NCBI GenBank assembly: GCA_900769465.1
Contig: CAAGGT010000230.1
Coordinates: forward strand, 36,056-100,055
Reading direction: 5' to 3'
DNA: 64,000 bases
DNA from: Bacteroidaceae bacterium
GTDB taxonomy: Bacteria; Bacteroidota; Bacteroidia; Bacteroidales; Bacteroidaceae
Shown here: piece after piece, positions 1 to 8,911 of the stretch
Layout of the letters: every line of letters starts with the position of its first letter
Numbering within the stretch: position 1 is the first letter of the stretch
Translations under genes and position numbers: made by a program
Notes under the pieces: model-generated
Databases searched by the model: none
What the model saw: only the letters and a program-made list of their open reading frames with translations
Told to the model about the DNA's origin: nothing

Positions 1-1
1 G

Positions 2-409
2 TTGGGTACTTCAACAACTACTACATATGTTGAGAGTGCCTCCGGTGTTGCACAGGGTGGCCGTTCTGGTCTCACTGCATTTGTGATAGCCTGCTGTTTT
101 GGCGTGACACTGTTCTTCTCGCCGCTGTTCCTTGCCATCCCTTCGGCTGCGACAGCACCTGTGCTTGTGCTGGTTGGATTGCTGATGTTTGAGCCTGTGA
201 TAAAGATTGACATTACCGACTATTCAGAGTCAATCCCTGCATTCATCTGTATGATTATGATGCCACTTTCTTATTCAATATCTGACGGTATCCTCACCGG
301 TATGATTCTTTATGTTCTCTTGAATATGCTTTGCGGCAAGTTCAAGAAGATTACTCCGGTAATGTACATTCTGGCAACGCTGTTCATATTGAAATATATC
401 TTCTTTTAA
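2..409 (+). CDS. NCS2-family purine (AzgA/PbuG-like) permease, 3' fragment
   Basis: C-terminal 135 residues of an inner-membrane purine/H+ symporter; the 5' part lies outside the window, so the first codon here is not a start. The opening stretch GTSTTTTYVESASGVAQGGR matches the conserved segment of AzgA/PbuG-type hypoxanthine-guanine permeases, and at least four hydrophobic membrane segments follow (about residues 24-46, 49-65, 78-105 and 118-134). The protein ends normally and runs into a strong hairpin terminator at 425-466. Exact substrate (adenine, guanine or hypoxanthine) cannot be decided from this portion. Confidence 0.85.
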   Translation: MGTSTTTTYVESASGVAQGGRSGLTAFVIACCFGVTLFFSPLFLAIPSAATAPVLVLVGLLMFEPVIKIDITDYSESIPAFICMIMMPLSYSISDGILTGMILYVLLNMLCGKFKKITPVMYILATLFILKYIFF

Positions 410-424
410 ACAAGAGTCTGTTAC

Positions 425-466
425 ATGAAAAAAATCCGCAGGGCACACCCTGCGGATTTTTTTCAT
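425..466. terminator. Bidirectional intrinsic terminator
   Basis: Perfect 19-bp inverted repeat (425-443 with 448-466) and a 4-nt loop, with A-rich 5' and T-rich 3' flanks inside the stem. It lies between the convergent permease and GH20 genes and should end transcription both ways. Confidence 0.9.
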
Positions 467-484
467 GTTGGTCTGCAACAGTCT

Positions 485-2467
485 TTATTTGCTGCTGTTT
501 GTGACCTTCAGGTTTGTTACCTTGCTGTTGAAGTTACCGGCCTTCTCGAGCGGGAATACGAGTGTGCGAACGTAGTACATCTTGTCCTTGCCGCCCTCGT
601 TGTGGTAGATTGTCTGCTTGTCGAGTGTCTCAACGAGCTTGCCGTTCACGTATAGCTTTGTCTCGCTCTCGTTACCGCAGATTGTTACCTGTGCCTTCTC
701 ACCCGGATAGAAACGGAAGTTGAAGGTGTTGAGGTATCCGTCGCGTGAGAATCCCAGCTTACCCTGTGCAGGGTCGGCAAGGTAGAACAGTGCGTCACGT
801 GACTCAAAGAGGATAGTACCGTTCTGTTCGTTGTTGTACTCAATGTCGAATGATACGCTGTAGTCGAAACCAATCTCTCTGATACCTGTCTTCTTTACAA
901 GGTTTGCGCCGGCTGCAACATTGGTTAGCTCAAGGATTGTACGCTTCTCGCCGCTAAAACGGCCTGCGATGTTCACGCCGGGAGCATCGCTCAAGGTAAG
1001 GCGAGCCTTGTTGAATTCCTCGAATGGAACGGTGGGTTTGGCGCCTGTCCACATCTTCACAGCCATTGTCTGCATTGCAGGGAATACGCGGTAGTGAATA
1101 TCCTTGCAGCTGATGCCGTTGCCTGCGTGGTCGTTCCAAACAGCGAATGAACCGCCCTTTATCTGTGGGTGCTTCTCGGGGAATGTCTGGTTGCCGATGA
1201 TGGCCGGTGTCCAGCTGTTGTATAGATAGTTGCAGTTGAGGTAGTCATAGTAGTAACCTGCTGCAGGGACAATGTATGTATAGCCGTCGGGGATACTGAT
1301 GACATCGTAACCGAGGTTAATCATGTCTGTGGGGTCGGCATAGCCGTTGTACCACTCATACATCAATACGTTCTCAACCTTTACCGGGGTGTTGCCCTTT
1401 GCGTGTGTCAATGCGCCCCAAACGCAAGCCTGCTTGCCGTATTTTTCGGCCTCGCGGATGCAGTGGTCTGTGAAGTAACGGAATTTCTCTACAACAGCTG
1501 TGTCACGGTTAGAGTACTCGTCGGTACCTACGTGGAAACGCGGGCCACGGAAAACAGGTTCTTCTCCACCGAGGTACTCCATGAAGAGTGAATCGACGAA
1601 TGTGTATGTGGCTGGATTGAAGAGGTCGAGGTGGTCAAGACCGTACTCCTTGCTGCCCAGCTCGGGGCGGTAGTGTACGAATGCCAATGAGTGGGCGGGG
1701 ACATCGAACTCAGGGATTATTTCGACACCTACGAGTTCTGCATGCTTCTGCAGCTCGATGAACTCCTCCTTTGTGTAGTAGCCGTCGCGTGATGCAAGTC
1801 CGGGGAAGAAATCGCTCTCCAGACGGAAACCCGATGGAGTCTTTGCCCAATCGTGGTTGAAATATTGCTTGAAGGCATTGTCGTTGAGGTGGATGTGGAA
1901 TGTGTTCATCTTGTAGTATGCCATGAAATCGACATACTCGTGCAGGAAATTGATGGGGATGAACTTGCGGCCGCAGTCGAGCATGAAGCTGCGCATCTCA
2001 TAGTCGGGGTAGTCCACAATATTACCTTTTGGCAGAGTTTTGAGATTGTTCTGCTCGGCAATCTGCATCAGTGTACGTGTTGCCCAGATAGCACCGCGCT
2101 TTGTTGTTGCTTCAATTTTTACATTGTCGCCTATTGTCAACTTGTAACCTTCGTTTCCAAGCTTTTTGTTGTTCTTGAGTGAAATGTAAATGTCGCCTTT
2201 TGATGCCTTGCCGGCTGTTATTTCCAGCTGGATGCCGGTTACCTTGAAGTAATCAAAGACCAGCAACTGTGCAACGCTTGCAAGCTCGGGCTGTGATTTG
2301 GGATAGACAATCTTTGTTGCCTCTGTGATTGTGAACTCGCCTGTCGCGCCAACCCATTCACGCAGCTCGGGGATGACAAAAGGCTTTGCATTCTTGTTCT
2401 GCGCATTGACCTGCGGTGTAAGGCACAGCAACAATGCTGTGAGCAAAAGTGAAAGATGTTTTTTCAT
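485..2467 (-). CDS. Secreted GH20 beta-N-acetylhexosaminidase
   Basis: 660-aa exported exo-enzyme that removes terminal beta-GlcNAc/GalNAc from glycans. The ATG at 2467 is chosen because it begins a clean signal peptide (MKKHLSLLLTALLLC...); an in-frame upstream ATG at 2584 would bury it. An N-terminal GH20b-type domain is followed by the TIM barrel, with the family stretch RSFMLDCGRKFIP and the catalytic Asp-Glu pair in HVGTDEY (D316, E317), used in substrate-assisted catalysis. About 150 C-terminal residues look like a beta-sandwich (LamG/concanavalin-like) domain. HVGTDE differs slightly from the commoner H(I/V)GGDE. The gene is single, convergent with the permease and divergent from the PagL-like gene. 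Mucin or host N-glycans are plausible substrates (inference). Confidence 0.9.
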   Translation of the reverse strand: MKKHLSLLLTALLLCLTPQVNAQNKNAKPFVIPELREWVGATGEFTITEATKIVYPKSQPELASVAQLLVFDYFKVTGIQLEITAGKASKGDIYISLKNNKKLGNEGYKLTIGDNVKIEATTKRGAIWATRTLMQIAEQNNLKTLPKGNIVDYPDYEMRSFMLDCGRKFIPINFLHEYVDFMAYYKMNTFHIHLNDNAFKQYFNHDWAKTPSGFRLESDFFPGLASRDGYYTKEEFIELQKHAELVGVEIIPEFDVPAHSLAFVHYRPELGSKEYGLDHLDLFNPATYTFVDSLFMEYLGGEEPVFRGPRFHVGTDEYSNRDTAVVEKFRYFTDHCIREAEKYGKQACVWGALTHAKGNTPVKVENVLMYEWYNGYADPTDMINLGYDVISIPDGYTYIVPAAGYYYDYLNCNYLYNSWTPAIIGNQTFPEKHPQIKGGSFAVWNDHAGNGISCKDIHYRVFPAMQTMAVKMWTGAKPTVPFEEFNKARLTLSDAPGVNIAGRFSGEKRTILELTNVAAGANLVKKTGIREIGFDYSVSFDIEYNNEQNGTILFESRDALFYLADPAQGKLGFSRDGYLNTFNFRFYPGEKAQVTICGNESETKLYVNGKLVETLDKQTIYHNEGGKDKMYYVRTLVFPLEKAGNFNSKVTNLKVTNSSK

Positions 2468-2509
2468 ATTAAAGTTATTATAGATTAAAATAGTTTGCAC
2501 AATTTTTTT

Positions 2510-2517
2510 CAAAGGTA
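2510..2517 (-). promoter_or_regulatory. -7 box for GH20 gene
   Basis: Minus-strand TACCTTTG fits the Bacteroidota -7 consensus TAnnTTTG, 43 nt before the GH20 ATG. No convincing TTG element at the usual spacing. Confidence 0.5.
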
Positions 2518-2644
2518 GTGAATATTCCCCAATGTGTGGTAAAAAGTGTGTGATAAAATGCAGGGACGGGTGAGCAAATTGCACTTTTTGGGCATGTTTG
2601 TGTAAAATGCGACTATTTTTTATAATAATTTGTCAAAATTGTAC

Positions 2645-2652
2645 TATCTTTG
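2645..2652 (+). promoter_or_regulatory. -7 box for PagL-like gene
   Basis: TATCTTTG matches the Bacteroidota -7 consensus exactly, with a roughly 80-nt leader before the ATG at 2736. An upstream TTTG at 2629-2632 is only 12 bp away, too close for a normal -33 element. Confidence 0.55.
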
Positions 2653-2735
2653 CACTCCGTTTGCGAAAATGGGCTGCAATTGAGCGCCCTTTTTGCGCCA
2701 TAGAACCAAAAACACATTAAAACACAAGCAATATT

Positions 2736-4013
2736 ATGCCAAAATTTTTCTTGTTGACGTTCTTTGCTTTGACATTGGTGAATGTCGCATCTGCACAGAA
2801 CGAGAGAATAGGTAATGACAGGTTTTCACTTAAAGTGCAGCCTTTTGTAGGCGGTTATCTAAGCCCTAACGGTAATTTGGAGAAAATCAATCCATCGGCT
2901 CCTGCGGGTGTAAACTTCGGTTTTGAACTTCCATCTGATCAGCAGCGCCCCTGGCAGCAGTATCTTAACAATTCAACGTTTGGTGTCGGTGTTTCTTATG
3001 TTAACTTGGGCGACAAGGTAATGGGAACAGCAGTTTCGGTATACCCGTATATTATGCTCAATTGTGTGCGTACGAAACATTTTGAACTTGGTATAAAACT
3101 GGCTGCGGGTCTGGCATATTGCTCTGAAACTTATTGGACTAATACCCAGACCGATAATCGTGATGATGTAACAGCTCACTTTACCTTCGGCTCTCATCTC
3201 AATGCTTATTTGAATGGCGGTGTGAACTTGAATTTCCCACTTACACGCAACCTTACAATTAATGGCGAGGTTGGCTTTATCCATATGAGTAACGGTCGTA
3301 TAATGGAACCGAATATGGGCGCAAATATTCTTTACGGTGGTGTGGGCTTGATTGCTACCGTTAATCCAGAGGAGGAGAAGGAACCAATCAAGTTCCCGGA
3401 TTTGCCCTACCGTTGGAGCCTCAATGTGACATTGTCTGCCGGTACTCAGTCGGCCGACCTCACAGACGGACGTAACTTCTTTATCAATACATTCCATCTC
3501 GGTGCCATATATAACGTTTGCAACTGGTATGGTATTGGTCTGGGTGCCGATGTGTTCTACAACGATGCCATTGGCGCAGAGACAAATCGTGGCCTGTTCC
3601 GCACCGATGTTGACTACAAGCAGTCGGACAAGATTCGTGCCGGTGTCAGCATCAACAATGAGTTGCAGTTCGGCCGTGTTACAGCAATGGTTGACTGGGG
3701 TGTATATCTCTACAACCCTGCGCGTAACTACTACAATCATGACCATCCGATATATGGCCGTGGCAAGCGCCCGTTGTTCTACAAGATGCACTCTGCGGGT
3801 TCTGACGAGGCTTGGCATTATATCCGTTTTGGTGTGAAGTGTCGTGTGTGGGATAATATATATGTGCAGGCATTGGCAAAAACGCATATGCACATTGCCG
3901 AGCTGATTGAGTTTGGTATTGGTTACAACATTCCTTTCGTGAGCAAGAGCAAGCGCTGCAACAGCAAAGATGTGATTTTTCATAACCGCAAAGGTTGGTG
4001 GAATAACTATTGA
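2736..4013 (+). CDS. PagL-like lipid A deacylase, double-length outer-membrane barrel
   Basis: 425-aa protein with a signal peptide (cleavage after ...VASAQ) and alternating beta-strand pattern throughout, so an outer-membrane barrel. The first half carries HMSNG (H183, S185, N186), the catalytic HxSN(G/A) signature of PagL lipid A 3-O-deacylases, followed by the typical EPNMGAN stretch. Known PagL is about 150-190 aa; here a second barrel-like half (about residues 215-410) follows, with a partly similar closing motif (THMHIAELIEFGIGY, H384). The enzyme may remodel lipid A acyl chains; the second half may be a degenerate duplicate or a partner barrel. It is transcribed alone and ends at a strong terminator. 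Confidence 0.75.
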   Translation: MPKFFLLTFFALTLVNVASAQNERIGNDRFSLKVQPFVGGYLSPNGNLEKINPSAPAGVNFGFELPSDQQRPWQQYLNNSTFGVGVSYVNLGDKVMGTAVSVYPYIMLNCVRTKHFELGIKLAAGLAYCSETYWTNTQTDNRDDVTAHFTFGSHLNAYLNGGVNLNFPLTRNLTINGEVGFIHMSNGRIMEPNMGANILYGGVGLIATVNPEEEKEPIKFPDLPYRWSLNVTLSAGTQSADLTDGRNFFINTFHLGAIYNVCNWYGIGLGADVFYNDAIGAETNRGLFRTDVDYKQSDKIRAGVSINNELQFGRVTAMVDWGVYLYNPARNYYNHDHPIYGRGKRPLFYKMHSAGSDEAWHYIRFGVKCRVWDNIYVQALAKTHMHIAELIEFGIGYNIPFVSKSKRCNSKDVIFHNRKGWWNNY

Positions 4014-4033
4014 TTGATGGGTTTTTAAGATAA

Positions 4034-4076
4034 CAAGATTGGCTTTCCAGTTCGTCGAACTGGAAAGCCAATCTTG
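4034..4076. terminator. Intrinsic terminator
   Basis: Near-perfect 21-bp inverted repeat (4034-4054 with 4056-4076) immediately after the PagL-like gene and before the convergent RNA methyltransferase; followed by TTTG on the + strand. Confidence 0.85.
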
Positions 4077-4113
4077 TTTGTGTGATATATGTTTTTGTTT
4101 GAACTTTTAAGCG

Positions 4114-4920
4114 TTATCTCTTCCTAACTCTCAGTTCCCAAAAGGCCACAGCCGCCGCAGCAGCGACGTTGAGCGAGTCGACATTGTGCGACATGGGTAT
4201 GCGCACCACGTGAGTTGCTTTTGCAATGGTATCTGGTGGGAGCCCTTCACCCTCGGTGCCCATTATGATTGCCAGCTTGGGCAGTGTGGTGAGTGATGGG
4301 TGGTCAATGGGGATTGAGTTGTCGGTCAGTGCCATTGCTGCAGTGGCGAAGCCCATGTTGTGCAGCTGCTCTATGCCGCCATCGAGCCAACTCCAGGGTA
4401 CAAGGAATACGCTGCCCATCGATACACGCACGGCGCGGCGGTTGAGCGGGTCGCACGAATTGCGGGTGAGTAATACGGCATCGATACCCAATGCCGTGGC
4501 TGAACGGAAGATTGCGCCGATGTTTGTCGTGTCAACGACACCGTCAATGACAACTATGCGGGTTGCGTTGCGGCAGATTTCCTCGATAGAGGGTTCTATC
4601 GGACGTCGCATGGCACATAGGACACCGCGTGTGAGAGTGTAACCTGTGAGCCGGGCAAGCAGCTCACGGCAGCCTGTGTAGACCGGAATGTGTGGATGCC
4701 GTTCAATGATTGTTGCAGCATCGCCTGTGATGTGTCTTTCCTCGCAAAGCATGGCAAGGGGTGTGTAGCCGATGTTGAGGGCTACATTGATGACTTTAGG
4801 GCTTTCGGCTATGAAGATGCCTTTGCCGGGTTCATATTCGCGGCGCAGTTGTGCCTCGGTGAGTGTGGCGAAGAGCTCGCATCCTGGGTGGTCAAGGGCT
4901 GTAATCTCAATAATGGGCAT
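4114..4920 (-). CDS. TrmH/SpoU-family RNA 2'-O-methyltransferase
   Basis: 268-aa SPOUT-fold methylase predicted to transfer a methyl group from S-adenosylmethionine to the ribose 2'-OH of tRNA or rRNA. Family motifs are clear: motif 1 TTNIGAIFRSA, motif 2 IMGTEGEGL, and motif 3 IPMSHNVDSLNVAAAAA, which together build the trefoil knot and cofactor pocket. An N-terminal L30e-like RNA-binding segment precedes the SPOUT domain. The ATG at 4920 is preferred over an upstream in-frame start at 4971 because family homology begins at MPIIEITALDHPG and an A/G-rich AGAGAAAAGA stretch precedes it. The RNA target (RlmB-like or TrmH-like) is not resolved. Confidence 0.88.
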   Translation of the reverse strand: MPIIEITALDHPGCELFATLTEAQLRREYEPGKGIFIAESPKVINVALNIGYTPLAMLCEERHITGDAATIIERHPHIPVYTGCRELLARLTGYTLTRGVLCAMRRPIEPSIEEICRNATRIVVIDGVVDTTNIGAIFRSATALGIDAVLLTRNSCDPLNRRAVRVSMGSVFLVPWSWLDGGIEQLHNMGFATAAMALTDNSIPIDHPSLTTLPKLAIIMGTEGEGLPPDTIAKATHVVRIPMSHNVDSLNVAAAAAVAFWELRVRKR

Positions 4921-4997
4921 TCTTTTCTCTCTTTTGCTGCATTTTGTTGCAAATTTATTACTCTGCGACAAGCGGACAAATTTTCTGCTCCGATATT

Positions 4998-5030
4998 TTT
5001 GTTAAAAATAATATTTTTAAACTATCTTCG
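4998..5030 (+). promoter_or_regulatory. Promoter of asparaginase operon
   Basis: TTTG (4998-5001), 21-bp spacer, then TATCTTCG (5023-5030), one base off TAnnTTTG. It would give a leader of about 130 nt before ansB. Confidence 0.5.
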
Positions 5031-5165
5031 CGTTGCGATATGTTTATGGAGTACACGATATTCCTGGTGTTCGCCGGTCATGGTTGTGAAAAAGTGTTGC
5101 AGGCTCAACATTTTTTTGACTGCATAGGTTATATTTGGTGGATTACCATTTAAAATTTATAGATT

Positions 5166-6278
5166 ATGACAATGTTCAAACGTTTTGTGACAGTGGTTGC
5201 TGCTATGCTTCTGGTGGCAACGGTGGGTTTCGCGCATACAGCGGAGTTGCCAAAGGTATATATACTTGCTACGGGCGGAACAATCGCGGGCTCGGGCAGT
5301 TCGGCGACAAATTCGCAATATACTGCCGGACAGGTTGCCATAGGTACACTCATTGATGCAGTGCCTGCAATAAAGGATGTTGCCCATATTGAGGGTGAGC
5401 AGGTTGTGAACATCGGTTCACAGGATATGGGCAATGCTGTGTGGCTTAAGTTGGCCGCAAGAGTCAATGAATTGCTGCATCGTAGCGATGTGGATGCGGT
5501 TGTGATTACTCACGGAACCGATACAATGGAGGAGACTGCCTTCTTCTTGAGCCTGGTGGTAAAGAGCGACAAGCCTGTGGTGCTTGTAGGTGCCATGCGC
5601 CCCTCTACAGCCATCAGTGCCGACGGTCCTGCCAATCTCTACAATGCGGTAGTGGTGGCGGCTTCTGCTGCATCAAAGCATCGTGGCGTGCTTGTGTGTA
5701 TGAACGGTAAGGTGTATGGCGCTGCCGATGTTACAAAGACCAATACCACAAGCGTGGAGACTTTCCAGGCTCCCAATGCAGGCCCCGAGGGTTATGTGAA
5801 CAATGGCGAGGTGTTCTATTACAGGCCGGTGACCGAGGATGGTGGAAAACGCCTACATTATGTCCACAAGGGTGCCGTATATACCGATACTCGCGAACTC
5901 TATTTTGATGTGAGTGGCCTGAAAGAACTGCCTAAAGTGGGTATCGCATATGGTTATTCCGATGCCGGTCGCGAGGTGGTGGATGCCATGGTATCCAAAG
6001 GCTACAAGGGTATTGTATATGCCGGCGTAGGCAACGGCAACATCCACAAGAATGTGTTCCCGGCACTTGAGGAGGCACGTCATAAAGGTGTAGTGGTGGT
6101 ACGTTCTTCGCGCGTGCCGACAGGTGCTACAACGCTTGATGCCGAGGTCGATGATGCCAAGTATGGTTTTGTGGCTTCGTGGGGGCTCAATCCACAGAAG
6201 GCGCGCATATTGCTGATGCTTGCGCTTACAAAGACTCACGATTGGAAAAAGATTCAGGAATATTTCAATAATTTCTAA
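5166..6278 (+). CDS. ansB: Periplasmic type II L-asparaginase
   Basis: 370-aa enzyme hydrolysing L-asparagine to aspartate and ammonia. A signal peptide (about residues 1-23, ending GFAHT) predicts periplasmic export, as in other type II enzymes. Both catalytic threonine motifs are present: ATGGTIAG with nucleophile T39, and THGTDTMEET with T118-D119. The length fits the family plus leader. It heads an operon with an outer-membrane porin (11-nt gap) and DcuB (12-nt gap), so aspartate made in the periplasm would be imported by DcuB, probably in exchange for succinate from fumarate respiration. That coupling is inferred from gene order and known DcuB chemistry. Confidence 0.93.
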   Translation: MTMFKRFVTVVAAMLLVATVGFAHTAELPKVYILATGGTIAGSGSSATNSQYTAGQVAIGTLIDAVPAIKDVAHIEGEQVVNIGSQDMGNAVWLKLAARVNELLHRSDVDAVVITHGTDTMEETAFFLSLVVKSDKPVVLVGAMRPSTAISADGPANLYNAVVVAASAASKHRGVLVCMNGKVYGAADVTKTNTTSVETFQAPNAGPEGYVNNGEVFYYRPVTEDGGKRLHYVHKGAVYTDTRELYFDVSGLKELPKVGIAYGYSDAGREVVDAMVSKGYKGIVYAGVGNGNIHKNVFPALEEARHKGVVVVRSSRVPTGATTLDAEVDDAKYGFVASWGLNPQKARILLMLALTKTHDWKKIQEYFNNF

Positions 6279-6289
6279 AACAATTACTT

Positions 6290-7504
6290 ATGAAAATGAG
6301 AAACATGGCATTTGTGCTTCTGGTAATGGCTACCTGCATTGCTTCGGCGCAAGTGACCGCAGACAGTGCCTCTATGGGGGAGGGGGAGAAATCTCTCTTT
6401 GAGCGCATTGCAAAAATTGAGAAGAAGAGTGACAGGTTCAACCTGTATTTCAATATGCACTATGCCTTTGATGCCGATTTCAACCAGCCGGGAACGGGCG
6501 GGTTCAAACCCGGTGTCAAGGGTTTTGATCAGGGTTCATTCAATATGCACCAGTTCAGGATTGAGGCAAAGGGTAGGGTTACCGATTGGCTTTCGTACCG
6601 TTGGCGACAGCGCCTGAACAGGAACAATGACGGTGGCGGAATGATTGACAATCTGCCCAACTCAATTGATTTTGCGTGCCTGACATTTGCCCTAAACAAA
6701 CATTTCTCAATCACCGCAGGTAAGCAGTGTGCCGCCTACGGTGGTTTTGAATATGACTTGAATCCCATTGAGATTTACCGTTACAGCGAGATGATTAACA
6801 ATATGAGCAACTTCATGAGCGGTGTGATGCTTACATATGATATCACCTCTGATCAGCAGCTTGCATTCCAGGTACTCGACAGCCGCAACGGCTCAATCGC
6901 GGATACCTATGGCGCGAATCTCGAGGCCAACAAGTTGCCGCTTGTGTATACGCTCAACTGGAATGCCAATATGTTCGGCGGTGCGTGGCAGACAAGATGG
7001 TCGGCTTCGGTAATGGATGAGGTGCGCGGAAAATATATGTACTATGTGGCTTTGGGTAACCAGTTCAATTTTTCGCCAAAGTGCAATATGTACATCGACC
7101 TTATGAGTTCTTACGAGGAACTTGACCGCAAGGGTATAATGACTTCAATGTTTGGCGGACAAAGCAACTTCAACGGCCACAATATGTCAAATACCCTGTA
7201 CAATTCATTGGTTACAAAGGTGAACTGGCGTTTCCTGCCAAAGTGGAATTTCTTTGTCAAGGGTATGCTGGAGAGTGCTGCCATCTATCGTGGCGAGGAT
7301 GGCATTGCCGATGGGAACTACCGTACGTCTATCAGTTATCTGACAGGTGTGGAGTTCTACCCGATGAAATCGAATCTCCGTCTTTTCCTCACTTATGTGG
7401 GACAGACACATCTCTTTACCGAGAGGGCAAAGGCTTTGGGTGCTGATGATTTTTCAACCCAGAGACTCTCGCTCGGATTCATCTATCAGTTGCCGGTATT
7501 CTAA
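6290..7504 (+). CDS. Outer-membrane porin (OprO/P-like) of the asparaginase operon
   Basis: 404-aa protein with a signal peptide ending CIASAQ, a short coiled segment (about residues 33-48, GEKSLFERIAKIEKK), then an extended amphipathic beta-strand pattern ending in a terminal aromatic (...YQLPVF), as in outer-membrane barrels. The segment FRIEAKGRVTDWLSYRWRQR and the overall plan resemble phosphate-selective porin O/P-type channels in Bacteroidota. Lying between ansB and dcuB with 11-12-nt gaps, it probably admits asparagine or other anionic amino acids rather than phosphate (inference from context). Confidence 0.75.
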   Translation: MKMRNMAFVLLVMATCIASAQVTADSASMGEGEKSLFERIAKIEKKSDRFNLYFNMHYAFDADFNQPGTGGFKPGVKGFDQGSFNMHQFRIEAKGRVTDWLSYRWRQRLNRNNDGGGMIDNLPNSIDFACLTFALNKHFSITAGKQCAAYGGFEYDLNPIEIYRYSEMINNMSNFMSGVMLTYDITSDQQLAFQVLDSRNGSIADTYGANLEANKLPLVYTLNWNANMFGGAWQTRWSASVMDEVRGKYMYYVALGNQFNFSPKCNMYIDLMSSYEELDRKGIMTSMFGGQSNFNGHNMSNTLYNSLVTKVNWRFLPKWNFFVKGMLESAAIYRGEDGIADGNYRTSISYLTGVEFYPMKSNLRLFLTYVGQTHLFTERAKALGADDFSTQRLSLGFIYQLPVF

Positions 7505-7516
7505 TTCTTTATAGGT

Positions 7517-8815
7517 ATGCTGTTGCAATTGTTGATTGTTCTGCTTTGTATAATTGTTGGCGCACGTCTTGGCGGCATCGGACTCGGTGTGATGGGCGGT
7601 CTGGGTGTGGCTCTGCTTACATTCCTCTTCGGCCTGCAGCCCACATCGCCTCCGGTGGATGTGATGCTTATGATTGCAGCTGTTATATCCGCGGCGGCCT
7701 GTATGCAGGCTGCCGGAGGTCTTGATTATATGGTGAAGGTTGCAGAGCGCCTGCTGCGTAAGCATCCGCAATATATAACCATACTTGCTCCATTGGTTAC
7801 ATATTCCTTCACTTTCCTTGCCGGAACAGGACACGTCGCCTATTCGGTGTTGCCGGTGATTGCCGAGGTTGCAAGAGAGACAAAGATACGCCCCGAACGA
7901 CCGTTGGGAATTGCTGTGATTGCTTCCCAACAGGCAATAACGGCATCTCCCATTTCTGCAGCTACGGTGGCTTTGCTCGGGTTGCTGGCCGGTTTTGATA
8001 TCACGCTGTTCGACATTCTCAAGATAAGCGTTCCTGCCACATTGGTGGGTGTGCTTGTGGGAGCATTGGCATCAATGAAGGTCGGCAAGGAACTTGTGGA
8101 TGATCCTGAATATAAACGCCGTGTAGAAGCTGGCGCAATTGTCAAGCGGAGTGCGCAGACAGGGGACGTTGTGTCTGAAAGGAGAGCCGTGGTGTCGGTG
8201 CTGCTTTTTCTTGCAGCGACGTCGCTAATTGTGCTGTTCGGTTCCATAGAGCAGTTGCGCCCGGTATTCGACGGCTCGGCGGTGGGTATGCCGCTCATCA
8301 TTGAGATGGTGATGCTTGCCACTGCGGCACTCATTTTGCTGCTCACGAAGACTGATGGCGCAAAGGCAGTGCAGGGTAGTGTGTTCTTGGCCGGTATGCA
8401 GGCTGTCGTGGCTATATTCGGTATTGCCTGGATGGGGGATACGTTCATAAACGGCAATATCGTTGAACTGAAGGGGGCAGTGGAAGGTGTTGTCACCGAG
8501 ATGCCTTGGCTGTTCGGTCTTGCGCTGTTCGCGATGTCGATACTGCTCTACAGCCAGGCTGCGACGGTGCGTGCTATTGTGCCGTTGGGTGTGGCTTTGG
8601 CAATATCTCCAATGATGCTTATAGCACTGTTCCCTGCTGTGAACGGCTATTTCTTCATACCTAATTATCCGACACTTGTGGCTGCCATAAATTTTGACAG
8701 TACCGGAACTACACGTATCGGCAAGTGGGTACTGAATCATTCGTTTATGTTGCCGGGTATGGTGGCTACCGTTGTGGCCATTGCGGCGGGCCTGTTGCTG
8801 ATACAGCTGTATTAG
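7517..8815 (+). CDS. dcuB: Anaerobic C4-dicarboxylate transporter
   Basis: 432-aa polytopic inner-membrane carrier of the DcuA/DcuB family exchanging aspartate, fumarate or malate for succinate during anaerobic growth. About 10-12 hydrophobic segments cover the whole length; family features include the GLGVMGGLGVALLTFLFG opening, the AGTGHVAYSVLPVIAEVA segment and a C-terminal FDSTGTTRIGKWVLNHSFMLPG. It is the third gene of the ansB operon and shares its promoter. Distinguishing DcuA from DcuB needs phylogeny; the symbol follows the usual Bacteroides naming. Confidence 0.9.
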   Translation: MLLQLLIVLLCIIVGARLGGIGLGVMGGLGVALLTFLFGLQPTSPPVDVMLMIAAVISAAACMQAAGGLDYMVKVAERLLRKHPQYITILAPLVTYSFTFLAGTGHVAYSVLPVIAEVARETKIRPERPLGIAVIASQQAITASPISAATVALLGLLAGFDITLFDILKISVPATLVGVLVGALASMKVGKELVDDPEYKRRVEAGAIVKRSAQTGDVVSERRAVVSVLLFLAATSLIVLFGSIEQLRPVFDGSAVGMPLIIEMVMLATAALILLLTKTDGAKAVQGSVFLAGMQAVVAIFGIAWMGDTFINGNIVELKGAVEGVVTEMPWLFGLALFAMSILLYSQAATVRAIVPLGVALAISPMMLIALFPAVNGYFFIPNYPTLVAAINFDSTGTTRIGKWVLNHSFMLPGMVATVVAIAAGLLLIQLY

Positions 8816-8911
8816 ATTTGAGCGCAGCAGCCTATGGCTCTGATTTGTTTTGGGGTGGCGCCATGGGTGCAGACGTTTGTACTTTCGTTTTTACTTCTTT
8901 AATTGAAGAAT

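Noticed and set aside
425..655. Short plus-strand ORF beginning in the terminator
   Set aside because: Its first codons are the terminator hairpin and the rest is antisense to GH20.
2973..3983. 336-codon minus-strand ORF opposite the PagL-like gene
   Set aside because: Antisense shadow; His/Thr/Cys-rich and without any recognisable motif.
8903..8911. TTG start for the antiporter
   Set aside because: An ATG three codons later begins the hydrophobic N-terminus directly; nothing favours the TTG.
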